The position numbers were made by a program, and so were the translations under genes. Positions 1 to 8,124 of a stretch of 51,932 nucleotides of DNA are shown here, in pieces. Position 1 is the stretch's first letter; each line of letters opens with the position of its first letter. The stretch is from NCBI GenBank assembly GCA_038209155.1, contig JBBQYA010000007.1, positions 1-51,932 of the forward strand. Reading direction: 5' to 3'. The notes under the pieces were generated by a model. The model did not search any database. It was not told where the DNA came from and saw only the letters and a list, made by a program, of their open reading frames with translations. The stretch is from JBBQYA01 sp038209155 (GTDB lineage Bacteria > Bacteroidota > Bacteroidia > Sphingobacteriales > Sphingobacteriaceae).

Positions 1-944
1 CTACTTTAAATAAATTAAGATCATTACCGATAAAAGTAATAGAAGTCTTTTTTGAAACAAGCACAAAAGTAAAAGCATTAAACGAGGCAATGTCTCAAAT
101 AGGAGATAATTATGATATCGGATTAATACTTGATGCAGATAATGTAATGGAATCTGATTTTTTATTAAAAATAAATCAAACTTTCAATGCGGGATTTAAA
201 AATATACAAGCGCGCAGGGTAGCCAAAAATACGAATACGGATTTTGCAAAATTAGATGCTTTAAGTGAAATAATTAATAATCATATTTATAGAAAAGGTC
301 ACACAGTTTTAGGATTTTCTTCCTCTTTAATTGGTTCTGGAATGGCATTTGAATATCCCACTTTAAAGGCAACTATGGCGAGTATGGACTCTGTAGGTGG
401 TTTTGATAGAGAATTAGAAGTCATTTTAATTCTTAAAGGACACAAGCCCTACTATCTGCCAAGCGCTATAGTTTATGATGAAAAAGTAGAAAAGGCAGAT
501 GTGTTTGCCTCTCAAAGAAAACGATGGATTGCCAGTCAGTTTATCTATTTAAGAAAGTATTTTGCTCGTGGTTTTGTAGGTTTATTGAAGGGGAATTTAG
601 TGTTTTTCAACAGTGCTATTCTTAGAAATATCCAGCTTCCTAGAGTTATCAATTTAGGCTTTTTGTTTATGATTGTTTTAATTTCTTTTGTATTAAAATC
701 ATATACTACTATTTCTCCTTTGACCTGGACTTTATTGTTTTTAGGTTATTTATTCTCCTTCTTTTTAGCTGTTCCTTTATCATTTTATGATAAAGCATTT
801 TTTAATGCTTTAATAAAAGTACCGCAAGCATTTTTTATAATGACTGTGGCTTTATTTAAATTAAAAGGAGCCAATAGTAAATTTATTCATACTCCACACG
901 GTGTAGTGGAGGTTGAAGCGAATGTAAAACACGGTGTAAAATAA
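1..944 (+). CDS. membrane-bound family 2 glycosyltransferase (5' end cut by window)
   Basis: The reading frame is open from base 3 without a stop, so the gene begins upstream and the first ATG at 90 is internal. The visible part carries GT2 hallmarks: a KVKALNEAM segment, the metal-binding LDADN motif, and QRKRW, which fits the Q-x-x-R-W motif of processive or cellulose-synthase-like GT2 enzymes. Two to three hydrophobic segments follow in the last 100 residues. The enzyme probably extends or builds a surface polysaccharide at the inner face of the cytoplasmic membrane. Its stop codon directly abuts the next ATG, so it is the visible head of an operon of glycan genes. The sugar donor cannot be told from sequence. 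Family assignment is firm; processivity is inferred from the motif. Confidence 0.9.
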   Translation, partial: TLNKLRSLPIKVIEVFFETSTKVKALNEAMSQIGDNYDIGLILDADNVMESDFLLKINQTFNAGFKNIQARRVAKNTNTDFAKLDALSEIINNHIYRKGHTVLGFSSSLIGSGMAFEYPTLKATMASMDSVGGFDRELEVILILKGHKPYYLPSAIVYDEKVEKADVFASQRKRWIASQFIYLRKYFARGFVGLLKGNLVFFNSAILRNIQLPRVINLGFLFMIVLISFVLKSYTTISPLTWTLLFLGYLFSFFLAVPLSFYDKAFFNALIKVPQAFFIMTVALFKLKGANSKFIHTPHGVVEVEANVKHGVK

Positions 945-1835
945 ATGGAGGATCAGCTAGATTTACCTTTAATAAGTTTCATAACTATTAATTATAATCA
1001 AGCACAAGTAACATGTGATTTGTTACAAACATTAACAAAAATATCTTATTTCCCTATTGAAATTTTTGTTGTGGATAATGCTTCTAAGGAAGATTCTTCT
1101 ATCATTTTAAAAAAATTTCCGATTGTTAATTTTATAAGAAGTGAAACCAATCTTGGTTTTGCGGGAGGTAATAATTTGGCAATAAGAAAGGCAAAAGGCA
1201 AGTATTTATTTTTTATTAATAATGATACGGAAGTAGAAAAAGATTTTTTACAACCAATTCTTAAATTTATGGAAGCTAATCCTAAAGTTGGTATGGCTTC
1301 ACCCAGAATTATCTATCATAATTCGGAAAATATAATTCAATATGCTGGTGCAAATAAGATAAATAATCTAACAGGACGAGGATCTAAAATTGGTTTTAAG
1401 GAAATAAATAATGGTCAATATTCTAAAAATAGAAAAACTGATTATGGCCACGGAGCAGCATTAATTGTAAAAACTGACGCGGTAGAAAAAATTGGATTAA
1501 TGCCAGAAGTATACTTTTTATATTATGAAGAACATGATTGGTGTGAGCAATTTAAAAGAGCAGGATTTGAAATTTACTATATAGGAGAAAGTGAAATTTT
1601 TCATAAAGAATCCATGTCAATTGGAATAAAAAGTCCATTAAAAACCTATTATTTGACACGAAATAGACTTTTGTTTTTTAAAAGAAATTATTCTAAAATT
1701 GATTGCATCATATTCTCATTGTTTTTTTATTTGTTGGCTGTTCCAAAAACTACTTTATCATTACTTTTAAATCGCGAGACCGCCAATTTAAAAGCATTTT
1801 ACAAGGGCATAATAGATTATAATAGAGGAAATTAA
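945..1835 (+). CDS. family 2 glycosyltransferase, rhamnosyltransferase-like
   Basis: This 296-residue GT-A fold enzyme begins with SFITINYNQ, has the NLGFAGGNN loop typical of WcaA/rhamnosyltransferase-like GT2 proteins, and uses NNDTE as its DxD-type metal site near residue 92. PEVYFLYYEEHDWC is the usual acceptor-side acidic motif. A hydrophobic stretch near residues 250-272 could hold it to the membrane. It starts immediately after the upstream GT2 stop and is followed after 4 bases by an acyltransferase gene, so the three are surely co-transcribed. It probably adds one sugar to a lipid-linked repeat unit. Donor and linkage are unknown; the 'rhamnosyl' label only reflects family resemblance. 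Confidence 0.9.
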   Translation: MEDQLDLPLISFITINYNQAQVTCDLLQTLTKISYFPIEIFVVDNASKEDSSIILKKFPIVNFIRSETNLGFAGGNNLAIRKAKGKYLFFINNDTEVEKDFLQPILKFMEANPKVGMASPRIIYHNSENIIQYAGANKINNLTGRGSKIGFKEINNGQYSKNRKTDYGHGAALIVKTDAVEKIGLMPEVYFLYYEEHDWCEQFKRAGFEIYYIGESEIFHKESMSIGIKSPLKTYYLTRNRLLFFKRNYSKIDCIIFSLFFYLLAVPKTTLSLLLNRETANLKAFYKGIIDYNRGN

Positions 1836-1839
1836 AAAA

Positions 1840-2451
1840 ATGAGTCAAGGAATTTCACAGAAAATTAATGAAAAGATCAAAGACTTTCGGATACAAAATC
1901 CAGAAGCTAGTTTGTTTGGACTTTTTGGAAATTTGTTGACTGGGTTTTATCGAACTGTAATGGCGAAAGTTTATCTCCGAAAGGCAAATTCATTAGGTTC
2001 TTTAGTTTCGGTAAATGGAAAACCAATGTTTAGAAACAATGGTCAGGCTTATTTTGGAGATCAGGTTAGAGTTTGGTCAAATATCAATAGAGCTAAGATT
2101 TTAATAGGAAAAAAGGGAATTCTGCGAGTTGGAAAAAACTCTAGAATTAATGGTTGTCATATTGCAGTTCAAAATCAAGTTACCATAGGAAACAATGTAA
2201 GAATCGCCCCGTATGTTTTAATATTAGATAGTGATTTTCATAAAGTAGATGATCATTTTTCGGAAGAGGGTACAAATTCGCCCATCATTATACATGATAA
2301 TGTTTGGATTGCTTCCAATTCTACCATACTTAAAGGAGTAGAAATTGGTGAAGGATCTGTAGTAGCTGCTGGATCTGTTGTGACTAAAAATGTGCCTCCT
2401 TATACAGTAGTAGCAGGTGTACCAGCCAAAGTTATTCGAAATCTAAAATAA
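1840..2451 (+). CDS. hexapeptide-repeat acyltransferase (left-handed beta-helix, WbbJ/maltose acetyltransferase-like)
   Basis: The protein has 203 residues. After an N-terminal alpha-helical stretch, residues 85-195 show the [LIV]-G-x4 hexapeptide periodicity of a left-handed beta-helix, with IGNNVRIAPY, then DSDFHKVDD carrying the likely catalytic His, and the usual ending VVAAGSVVTK…PYTVVAGVPAKVI. Such trimeric enzymes acetylate sugars from acetyl-CoA in the cytoplasm. Its place between glycosyltransferase and hydrolase genes fits O- or N-acetylation of a repeat-unit sugar before export. The exact acceptor cannot be read from sequence. Confidence 0.9.
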   Translation: MSQGISQKINEKIKDFRIQNPEASLFGLFGNLLTGFYRTVMAKVYLRKANSLGSLVSVNGKPMFRNNGQAYFGDQVRVWSNINRAKILIGKKGILRVGKNSRINGCHIAVQNQVTIGNNVRIAPYVLILDSDFHKVDDHFSEEGTNSPIIIHDNVWIASNSTILKGVEIGEGSVVAAGSVVTKNVPPYTVVAGVPAKVIRNLK

Positions 2452-2456
2452 ATTTT

Positions 2457-3404
2457 ATGAAAAACATTTTAAGAATTTCTTTATTTTTAATCTTGGGTTT
2501 GATTTTTCTAGCAGCACTATTTTATTGGTATAAAACTAAAGATTTAAGAAATATTACAGAAAAAGATAGAAAAGAAGCACCGTGGAGTTTCGCTAAATTA
2601 CCTTCTGGGATTACTCATTATGAGTTAGTTGGAGCAGATACTGCATCTTTGGTTGTATTGCTTGGAGGCTGTGGTACAGGTGCTTTTATTTTTGATAGTA
2701 ATATGCAAGCATTAACCAAAGAAGGATTTAAAGTTTTACGTTATGAATATTATGGAAGAGGATTATCGGATCATCCTAGAGATGTAGATTTTAATCATGA
2801 CTATTATAATACTCAATTAAACGAATTACTGGATCACTTAAAATTGAATGATCCATTTCATTTAATGGGAGTTTCTATGGGAGGCAACATTGCAATTGAT
2901 TACACAAGTAAGTTTGAAAATAAAGTAAAATCATTGATATTAGTAGGGCCAGCAGCTCTAGGAAACAAACCTAATTTTTTATTAAAAATACCAATAGTCA
3001 GCTCGTTTTTAATGGATATTTATTGGGCTCCAAGGACCGAAGCGCAGCAGATTTCAGAATATTACAATCCGGAAAAATTTATAAAAAAATATGAACAAGA
3101 AATGAAAAAAGAAATAGCAATCAAAAATTTTACCTATGCTATAAAATCCTCATGGCTTCATCTTTTAAATGTAAAAATGATACCTCAAATGAGAAAAATA
3201 GCTGTGAATAAAACTCCAGTTTTAATGCTTTGGGGTGATTCAGATCCTGTGATTCCAATCAAATTAAGCCGTTTTTACCTAGAAGCTAATCCACAAATTT
3301 TATTTGTACCAATCAAAAATTCTGGTCATATAGCCAACTACGAAAATCACAAAATGTGTAATAGCCTGTTAGGTAATTTTATGAGAAATTCAAATACTTA
3401 CTAA
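2457..3404 (+). CDS. membrane-anchored alpha/beta hydrolase
   Basis: This 315-residue protein has an N-terminal hydrophobic helix (residues 5-25) acting as a signal anchor, then an alpha/beta hydrolase fold. The catalytic triad is visible: Ser140 in GVSMGG, Asp263 in WGDSDPVIP and His291 in NSGHIANY. The oxyanion region is LGGCGTGAF near residues 69-77, with cysteine where many relatives have a different residue. It lies 5 bases after the acyltransferase gene in the same operon. A periplasmic esterase trimming acyl groups from the polysaccharide, or an acyl-transfer role, would suit the context, but the substrate is unknown. Confidence 0.85.
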   Translation: MKNILRISLFLILGLIFLAALFYWYKTKDLRNITEKDRKEAPWSFAKLPSGITHYELVGADTASLVVLLGGCGTGAFIFDSNMQALTKEGFKVLRYEYYGRGLSDHPRDVDFNHDYYNTQLNELLDHLKLNDPFHLMGVSMGGNIAIDYTSKFENKVKSLILVGPAALGNKPNFLLKIPIVSSFLMDIYWAPRTEAQQISEYYNPEKFIKKYEQEMKKEIAIKNFTYAIKSSWLHLLNVKMIPQMRKIAVNKTPVLMLWGDSDPVIPIKLSRFYLEANPQILFVPIKNSGHIANYENHKMCNSLLGNFMRNSNTY

Positions 3405-3433
3405 TGGGTATTTTTTTGGTTCACTAATAAATC

Positions 3434-3441
3434 TATTTTTG
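3434..3441 (+). promoter_or_regulatory. putative -7 promoter element (TAnnTTTG)
   Basis: TATTTTTG matches the Bacteroidota primary-sigma -7 consensus TAnnTTTG, 22 bases before the ATG at 3464 in the 59-base gap between the hydrolase and the GMC oxidoreductase genes. The upstream -33 position is only a T-rich run. It would give the oxidoreductase cassette its own transcription start inside the larger gene cluster. Confidence 0.45.
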
Positions 3442-3463
3442 TATTATTCGTTAAAATTCTACT

Positions 3464-4900
3464 ATGCTTAAACAATATGACTTGGTTGTAATAGGTACAG
3501 GTTTTGCCTCCACCTTCTTTTTAAAAAAATATCTTGAAAAATCTACAGTTAGCAAAAAAGTATTAGTGCTTGAACGAGGTCAATTTTTTTCTCATGCATC
3601 CAGATTAGATCAAATAAGAGGAAAAGATTTTGAACTAAAAAATAAGTTAGAAGATGTAAAGAAAAGCTTTATAAACAAGAATGATAAAAAAGATTGGCCA
3701 TTTGACGTCAATTTTGGAGGAAGTTCTAATTGCTGGTGGGGATGTGTTCCAAGATTTATGCCTACCGATTTTAAATTGAAATCTTTATATGGTGTAGGTG
3801 CAGATTGGCCGATTACTTATGAAGATTTAGAATCTTATTACTCTGATGCAGAAGATATTATGGCAATTGCAGGCCCGGAAATTACTCCATTTCCAAAATC
3901 TAAAGCATATCCACAGCCTCCTCATCAATTGAATACGATTGATAAATTGTTGCAAGCGAAATATGGAAATCAATACATAAGCCAACCAGCAGCTAGAGCA
4001 AGCAGAAATGTTGGAAAAAGATCTGCATGCTGCACGAGCTATGTTTGTAATTTATGCCCAATAAACTCAAAATTCACAATAGAAAATACTTTAAAGGAGG
4101 TGTATGATGATCCAAGAGTTACAATTCAATATGGAGCAAAGGTTTATTCACTTTCAACGGAAGGGAATTCAATTAAGAAAATACTTTTTTCTTTGGATGG
4201 TAAAGATCAAGAAGTAGAAGGCGAAGTAGTTGCAATGGGAGCAAATTCTGTTTTTAATGCGCATATTTTGCTTAATTCTGGAGATAAAAACAAATTTACT
4301 GGATTAGGAATTTCTGAACAATTAGGTACTTATGCTTACATGTATTTTAAAGATTTAGATAATTTGGGTGGCGGCACAAGTCTTTCAGCAAATGGATATA
4401 TGATGTACGACGGTGAACGAAGAAAAACGATGTCATCTTGTTTAATAGAAAACCATAATGAACCATTTATAAGAAATGAATTTGGAAAATGGAGACACAT
4501 GGCAAAATTCAAATTTGTATTTGAAGACGTGCCCTCAGATGAAAATAAAATCCTATTAACCTCAGATCGATTTGTTCCAGAGATTGCTTATAAAAAACAT
4601 ACAGCTTATGTAGATAGAGCGATGGAAAACTTGGAAAAAGATATAGAAAAGTATTTTTCTTTTTTACCGATTGAGAAAATTGAATTAGATGGATACTTTC
4701 AACGGACAGAAGCTCATAATTTATCTACAACTAGAATGAGTAAAGATGAAAATTCTGGAGTAGTGGATAGCAATTTAATTCATCATCAATATAGAAATCT
4801 GTTTGTGTTAGGTGGAAGTGTATTTCCTGCTATATCTGCAGCCAATCCAAGTTTAACAATTTCAGCACTATCTTTAAGATCTGCTGACAAAAACTTTTAA
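3464..4900 (+). CDS. GMC-family FAD-dependent oxidoreductase
   Basis: This 478-residue protein opens with an FAD-binding Rossmann motif (VVIGTGFAS, residues 8-16, then VLVLERG). It has the GGSSNCWWGC segment near residues 85-94, equivalent to the GMC 'GGSS' flavin loop. The C-terminal GMC domain keeps the active-site His418 (AHNLSTTRM) and Asn461 (AANPSLT). Cysteines 189, 190, 195 and 198 occupy the place of the Cys-rich loop found in some GMC alcohol and sugar dehydrogenases. It probably oxidises an alcohol or sugar hydroxyl. No signal peptide is obvious. It is followed after 4 bases by a small anchored protein that may be its partner. The cofactor is confidently FAD; the substrate is unknown. 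Confidence 0.85.
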   Translation: MLKQYDLVVIGTGFASTFFLKKYLEKSTVSKKVLVLERGQFFSHASRLDQIRGKDFELKNKLEDVKKSFINKNDKKDWPFDVNFGGSSNCWWGCVPRFMPTDFKLKSLYGVGADWPITYEDLESYYSDAEDIMAIAGPEITPFPKSKAYPQPPHQLNTIDKLLQAKYGNQYISQPAARASRNVGKRSACCTSYVCNLCPINSKFTIENTLKEVYDDPRVTIQYGAKVYSLSTEGNSIKKILFSLDGKDQEVEGEVVAMGANSVFNAHILLNSGDKNKFTGLGISEQLGTYAYMYFKDLDNLGGGTSLSANGYMMYDGERRKTMSSCLIENHNEPFIRNEFGKWRHMAKFKFVFEDVPSDENKILLTSDRFVPEIAYKKHTAYVDRAMENLEKDIEKYFSFLPIEKIELDGYFQRTEAHNLSTTRMSKDENSGVVDSNLIHHQYRNLFVLGGSVFPAISAANPSLTISALSLRSADKNF

Positions 4901-4904
4901 TAAA

Positions 4905-5339
4905 ATGAAAAGAAAAACTTTTTTAAAAATACTAGGAGGTGTAGCTGCTTTAGGTGCAGTATCTTACATTGCAGTTCCATCTTTTGAAGAAATGCTTTTG
5001 AAAGTATTAAAAGCAGATACAAAAGGATTAAACATTGACGAAAAGGCATTTACTACCTATTTAGAAGATTATAAAAAAGAGAATCCTTTGCGTTTCAAAT
5101 CTTCTAAACAACAATTTATACAAGCGAGTTATATTTTTGATTATCCATATGTGCCTAATCCTTACAAACATAAGTACCAGCAATTCAGAAGCTTATTGGT
5201 AGGTAATTTTTTATTATCAACAGATTTTTTTACGAATAAAATGGATCTTTCAAAAAAAATAAATTACGTTGGAGTTTATAATCCACATTTACGCCCTTGT
5301 GCAAATCCATTTTCTTATTTATATTATCCTGCTGCTTAA
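4905..5339 (+). CDS. small anchored protein, possible accessory subunit of the GMC oxidoreductase
   Basis: This 144-residue protein is not confidently recognised. It starts with MKRKTFLKILGG followed by a hydrophobic stretch to about residue 26, which resembles a Tat or Sec-type signal anchor; the twin arginine is KRK rather than RR. The rest is soluble, rich in Tyr, Phe and Lys, and ends with the sequence YNPHLRPCANPF near the C terminus. Its position 4 bases behind a GMC oxidoreductase recalls gluconate 2-dehydrogenase subunit 3, a small Tat-exported partner of GMC subunits, but it is shorter than that family and no family signature is certain. The pairing is inferred from gene order alone. 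Confidence 0.6.
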   Translation: MKRKTFLKILGGVAALGAVSYIAVPSFEEMLLKVLKADTKGLNIDEKAFTTYLEDYKKENPLRFKSSKQQFIQASYIFDYPYVPNPYKHKYQQFRSLLVGNFLLSTDFFTNKMDLSKKINYVGVYNPHLRPCANPFSYLYYPAA

Positions 5340-5357
5340 TTGAGTAACTTTACTCAA
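5340..5357. repeat. short perfect inverted repeat between genes
   Basis: TTGAGTAA and TTACTCAA form an 8-bp perfect stem around a 2-base centre, within the 23-base gap between the small anchored protein gene and the next ATG at 5363. There is no T run after it, so it is not a normal intrinsic terminator. It could be an operator, an mRNA-processing hairpin or chance. Confidence 0.4.
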
Positions 5358-5362
5358 CCTAC

Positions 5363-7027
5363 ATGAACGAAGAACAGACCATTATACTTTGCGGAGGAGC
5401 TATTAATTTTCTTAACCTGACTATTAATACAAGCCATTCTCATGCAATGATTCCAGTAAATGGTAAACCTGTAATCGGCTGGATATTAGATGATTTACTG
5501 TCGAAAAGCATTGACAATATCATAATCATTCGTCGGGCTGGAGATGTTCAATTAGGAGAATTTCTAGATCGTGTATATCAAAGAAGATTAAAAATAAAGC
5601 AGGTAGCATTGGTCAATAATGGAACCATTATACAATCGTTAAAAGCAGGATTAGATAACAGCAATTCATCCAATAAAATTCAAGTCATCTTAGGAGATAC
5701 TTTGGTTTGCGATTCTTTTGAAGGTGCTGCCAATTTTAGTTATGTAAGTGAAGTGGCCGATTCCCATAGATGGTGTATAGCTGAAATTAATGATGAAGGT
5801 AATATAGTTGGATATTTGGATAAAAAAGAAGGCTTGCCATCTCCAAACCGGGCTTTGTGCGGTTATTATCATTTTTCGGATATTGAATTTTTAAAAATTT
5901 GTACCCGAAAAGCTTTGCTGGACGGTAAAAAACAATTGAGCGATGTGTTGGAAAATTATGGTAAGAGATATTCAATAAAAGCTTTGAACGCAGAATATTG
6001 GTATGATTTCGGAAATATAGATAATCTAGTACTTTCTCGGCAGCGATTATTGCAAGGCAGATATTTTAATTCTTTAACTATAGATCCAACACTAAATACG
6101 ATTTCAAAAGTAAGTTTGCTCAATGATAAATTGAGAAATGAATTGAATTGGTATTTGCTTTTGCCAGATAAACTTCGGGTTTTAAGTCCGAGAATTATCA
6201 ATCAAAAACAAAATGAAGACAAAATTACCATTATTCAAGAGTATTATGGTTACCCAACCTTAGCAGAATTGTTTTTGTATTCTTCTTTTCATTTAGAAAC
6301 TTGGACTTCCATTATCACTCGTTTATTAAATATTCATCTTGAATTTAAAAATTATAAAGGAGAATTAACTCGAGAAGAATTGTCAAACGTTTATAAAGAT
6401 AAAACCCTTGATCGTTTGCAAGATTTAATTTCAATGGATTCCTACTGGGAGCAAATGTTGCAACTACCTTTTGTGACTTATAATGGTGAAGTATTTCAAA
6501 ATCTAAATAAGATTTTACCACAAATAATTTTGAATGTGGACAAGATTATAGACAATGCAGAAGTTACCATTCTGCATGGGGATTTCTGTTTTTCAAATAT
6601 ACTTTTTGATATTAACTCTCAAATTTCTAGATTGATAGATCCCAGAGGTAGTTTCGGAAGAGTAGGTATTTATGGAGACCCAAGATATGATATTGCAAAG
6701 CTTAGACATAGCATTTGCAGTTTTTACGATTACATTGTTTCTGATCTTTTTTCTTTAAAAGAAAAATCAACAGGTGTTTTTGAAGCAGAGCTGTATACCT
6801 CTAAAACATCTGTTAAAGTAGGTCCAATATTCGATGACTTGGTTTCTAAAATAGGGTATGATATAGATGAAATCAGATTCATAGAAGGGCTTTTGTTTAT
6901 TTCTATGTTGCCTTTGCATAAAGATAAGCCCGAAAGACAGAAAATGATGTTTCTTACTGGATTAAGAATTTTAAATAAACTATTTGTAAACGATAATAAC
7001 AATCGGATAATTAAAGAATTAGCATGA
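5363..7027 (+). CDS. nucleotidyltransferase-like domain fused to an APH-family kinase domain
   Basis: The 554-residue protein has two parts. Residues 1-235 look like a sugar nucleotidyltransferase (ILCGG, IPVNGKPVIGW, VILGDTLV, WYDFGNID). The usual G-x-G-x-R loop reads GGAINFL, however, and the Pro-Lys before the IPVNGKP segment is replaced by Ser-His-Ala, so two nucleotide-binding side chains are missing. Residues 270-554 form an aminoglycoside/choline-kinase-like domain with the catalytic loop HGDFCFSN near residue 404 and the metal-binding IDPRG near residue 425. It overlaps the HAD gene by the ATGA tetranucleotide. The trio looks like a pathway that phosphorylates, dephosphorylates and activates a sugar, polyol or aminoalcohol substituent. 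Kinase activity is likely; nucleotidyl transfer by this domain is doubtful. Confidence 0.82.
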   Translation: MNEEQTIILCGGAINFLNLTINTSHSHAMIPVNGKPVIGWILDDLLSKSIDNIIIIRRAGDVQLGEFLDRVYQRRLKIKQVALVNNGTIIQSLKAGLDNSNSSNKIQVILGDTLVCDSFEGAANFSYVSEVADSHRWCIAEINDEGNIVGYLDKKEGLPSPNRALCGYYHFSDIEFLKICTRKALLDGKKQLSDVLENYGKRYSIKALNAEYWYDFGNIDNLVLSRQRLLQGRYFNSLTIDPTLNTISKVSLLNDKLRNELNWYLLLPDKLRVLSPRIINQKQNEDKITIIQEYYGYPTLAELFLYSSFHLETWTSIITRLLNIHLEFKNYKGELTREELSNVYKDKTLDRLQDLISMDSYWEQMLQLPFVTYNGEVFQNLNKILPQIILNVDKIIDNAEVTILHGDFCFSNILFDINSQISRLIDPRGSFGRVGIYGDPRYDIAKLRHSICSFYDYIVSDLFSLKEKSTGVFEAELYTSKTSVKVGPIFDDLVSKIGYDIDEIRFIEGLLFISMLPLHKDKPERQKMMFLTGLRILNKLFVNDNNNRIIKELA

Positions 7028-7386
7028 GAATAATCATAGATCTAGATGGAACTATTTGTCATTTAAAACAAGAAGGCGAAACTTATGATATGCTTTTGCC
7101 GCATTCTGGCGCGTTAGAGAGATTGAAGGAATTGAAAAATGCAGGTCATTATATTATTATACAAACAGCCAGAAACATGGCAACATGCGATAGTAATTTA
7201 GGAAAAGTGATGAAAAATGTAGGAGCCATCACGTTAAATTGGTTAGAGAAACATCAAGTACCTTACGATGAAATATACTTTGGCAAACCCAATGGACATT
7301 TATATATTGATGATAGAGCTTTACGATTTAGTGATTGGGAAACCATTACAGAAAAATTAATTGAAACCATAGGAAAAGAAAAATGA
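7024..7386 (+). CDS. small HAD-superfamily phosphatase of capsule clusters
   Basis: This 120-residue HAD enzyme contains all four motifs: DLDGT (Asp6 nucleophile, Asp8 acid/base), Thr48 in QTAR, Lys88 in GKPNG, and IDDRA (Asp96 and Asp97). There is no room for a large cap domain, so it probably acts on small phosphorylated metabolites or on an exposed phosphate. Similar short proteins occur in capsule gene clusters. It overlaps both neighbours by ATGA, which implies translational coupling with the kinase fusion upstream and the nucleotidyltransferase downstream. That suggests a phosphatase step between a kinase and an activation step, as GmhB serves in heptose activation, although it is not clearly GmhB. 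Confidence 0.85.
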   Translation: MRIIIDLDGTICHLKQEGETYDMLLPHSGALERLKELKNAGHYIIIQTARNMATCDSNLGKVMKNVGAITLNWLEKHQVPYDEIYFGKPNGHLYIDDRALRFSDWETITEKLIETIGKEK

Positions 7387-8114
7387 ACATTGTAATGCCC
7401 ATGGCAGGTAGAGGATCTCGTTTCAATGGGAGCAATTATACTGCACCAAAACCTCTCATAAATGTATTAGATAAACCTATGTTTGTACATTCTTTAGCTA
7501 GTATAAATAATATTGAATTTGATCAATTGATAATTGTAGCCCTTAAGGAACATGATAATAATTTTAATCTTAATGGACTGATAAAAAAACACTTAGGAGG
7601 AAAGAAAGTAGAGTTGATTTTAATAAACGAAGTTACAGAAGGTCAACTCTGCACGATTCTAAAAGCGAGAGAATTAATGGATTTAGAAAAATCATTATTA
7701 ATTACAAGTTCTGATACAATTGTGATTTCAAATATTGGTAATGAGATAATAAACCGAGCGAAAAATTGTGTAGGAATTATTTCTGTAGCAGATATGCCTG
7801 GTGAGCAGTGGAGTTTTGCTAAAACAGATAAAAACGGAAAAGTAATTGAAGTGACAGAAAAAGTTAAAATTTCTAATCATGCAAGCACTGGATTATATTA
7901 TTTCAGCAATACAAGAGAATTTTTAAGCTATGCAGATAAAATTATTGCTGATAAAGAAAAAACCAAAGGAGAATATTACGTAATGCCAGTTTATAGTCAT
8001 TACATTCAAGATAAAAAAGAAATTAGTATTAGTATAGCCAAAGAAATGTGGGATATGGGAACACCAGATGCACTTTCCAATTACTTATCAACTATAAGTT
8101 CAGGGAATAATTAA
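7383..8114 (+). CDS. sugar-phosphate nucleotidyltransferase
   Basis: The 243-residue protein begins directly with the canonical nucleotide-binding loop MAGRGSRF (Arg13) followed by APKPLINV (Lys23), both intact, and has a TSSDTIV segment with a likely metal-binding Asp near residue 112. It belongs to the NTP_transferase family that makes NDP-sugars or CDP-alcohols from a phosphate and an NTP. It is the third member of the overlapping cassette and probably supplies the active nucleotidyltransferase that the upstream fusion may lack. Base and sugar specificity cannot be read from the sequence. Confidence 0.88.
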   Translation: MNIVMPMAGRGSRFNGSNYTAPKPLINVLDKPMFVHSLASINNIEFDQLIIVALKEHDNNFNLNGLIKKHLGGKKVELILINEVTEGQLCTILKARELMDLEKSLLITSSDTIVISNIGNEIINRAKNCVGIISVADMPGEQWSFAKTDKNGKVIEVTEKVKISNHASTGLYYFSNTREFLSYADKIIADKEKTKGEYYVMPVYSHYIQDKKEISISIAKEMWDMGTPDALSNYLSTISSGNN

Positions 8115-8124
8115 AAAGTTTTAA

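Noticed and set aside
5363..8114. O-methyl phosphoramidate or classical GDP-heptose cassette
   Set aside because: The needed amidotransferase, GHMP kinase (HddA) and isomerase (GmhA) genes are absent; only the kinase-phosphatase-nucleotidyltransferase logic is similar.
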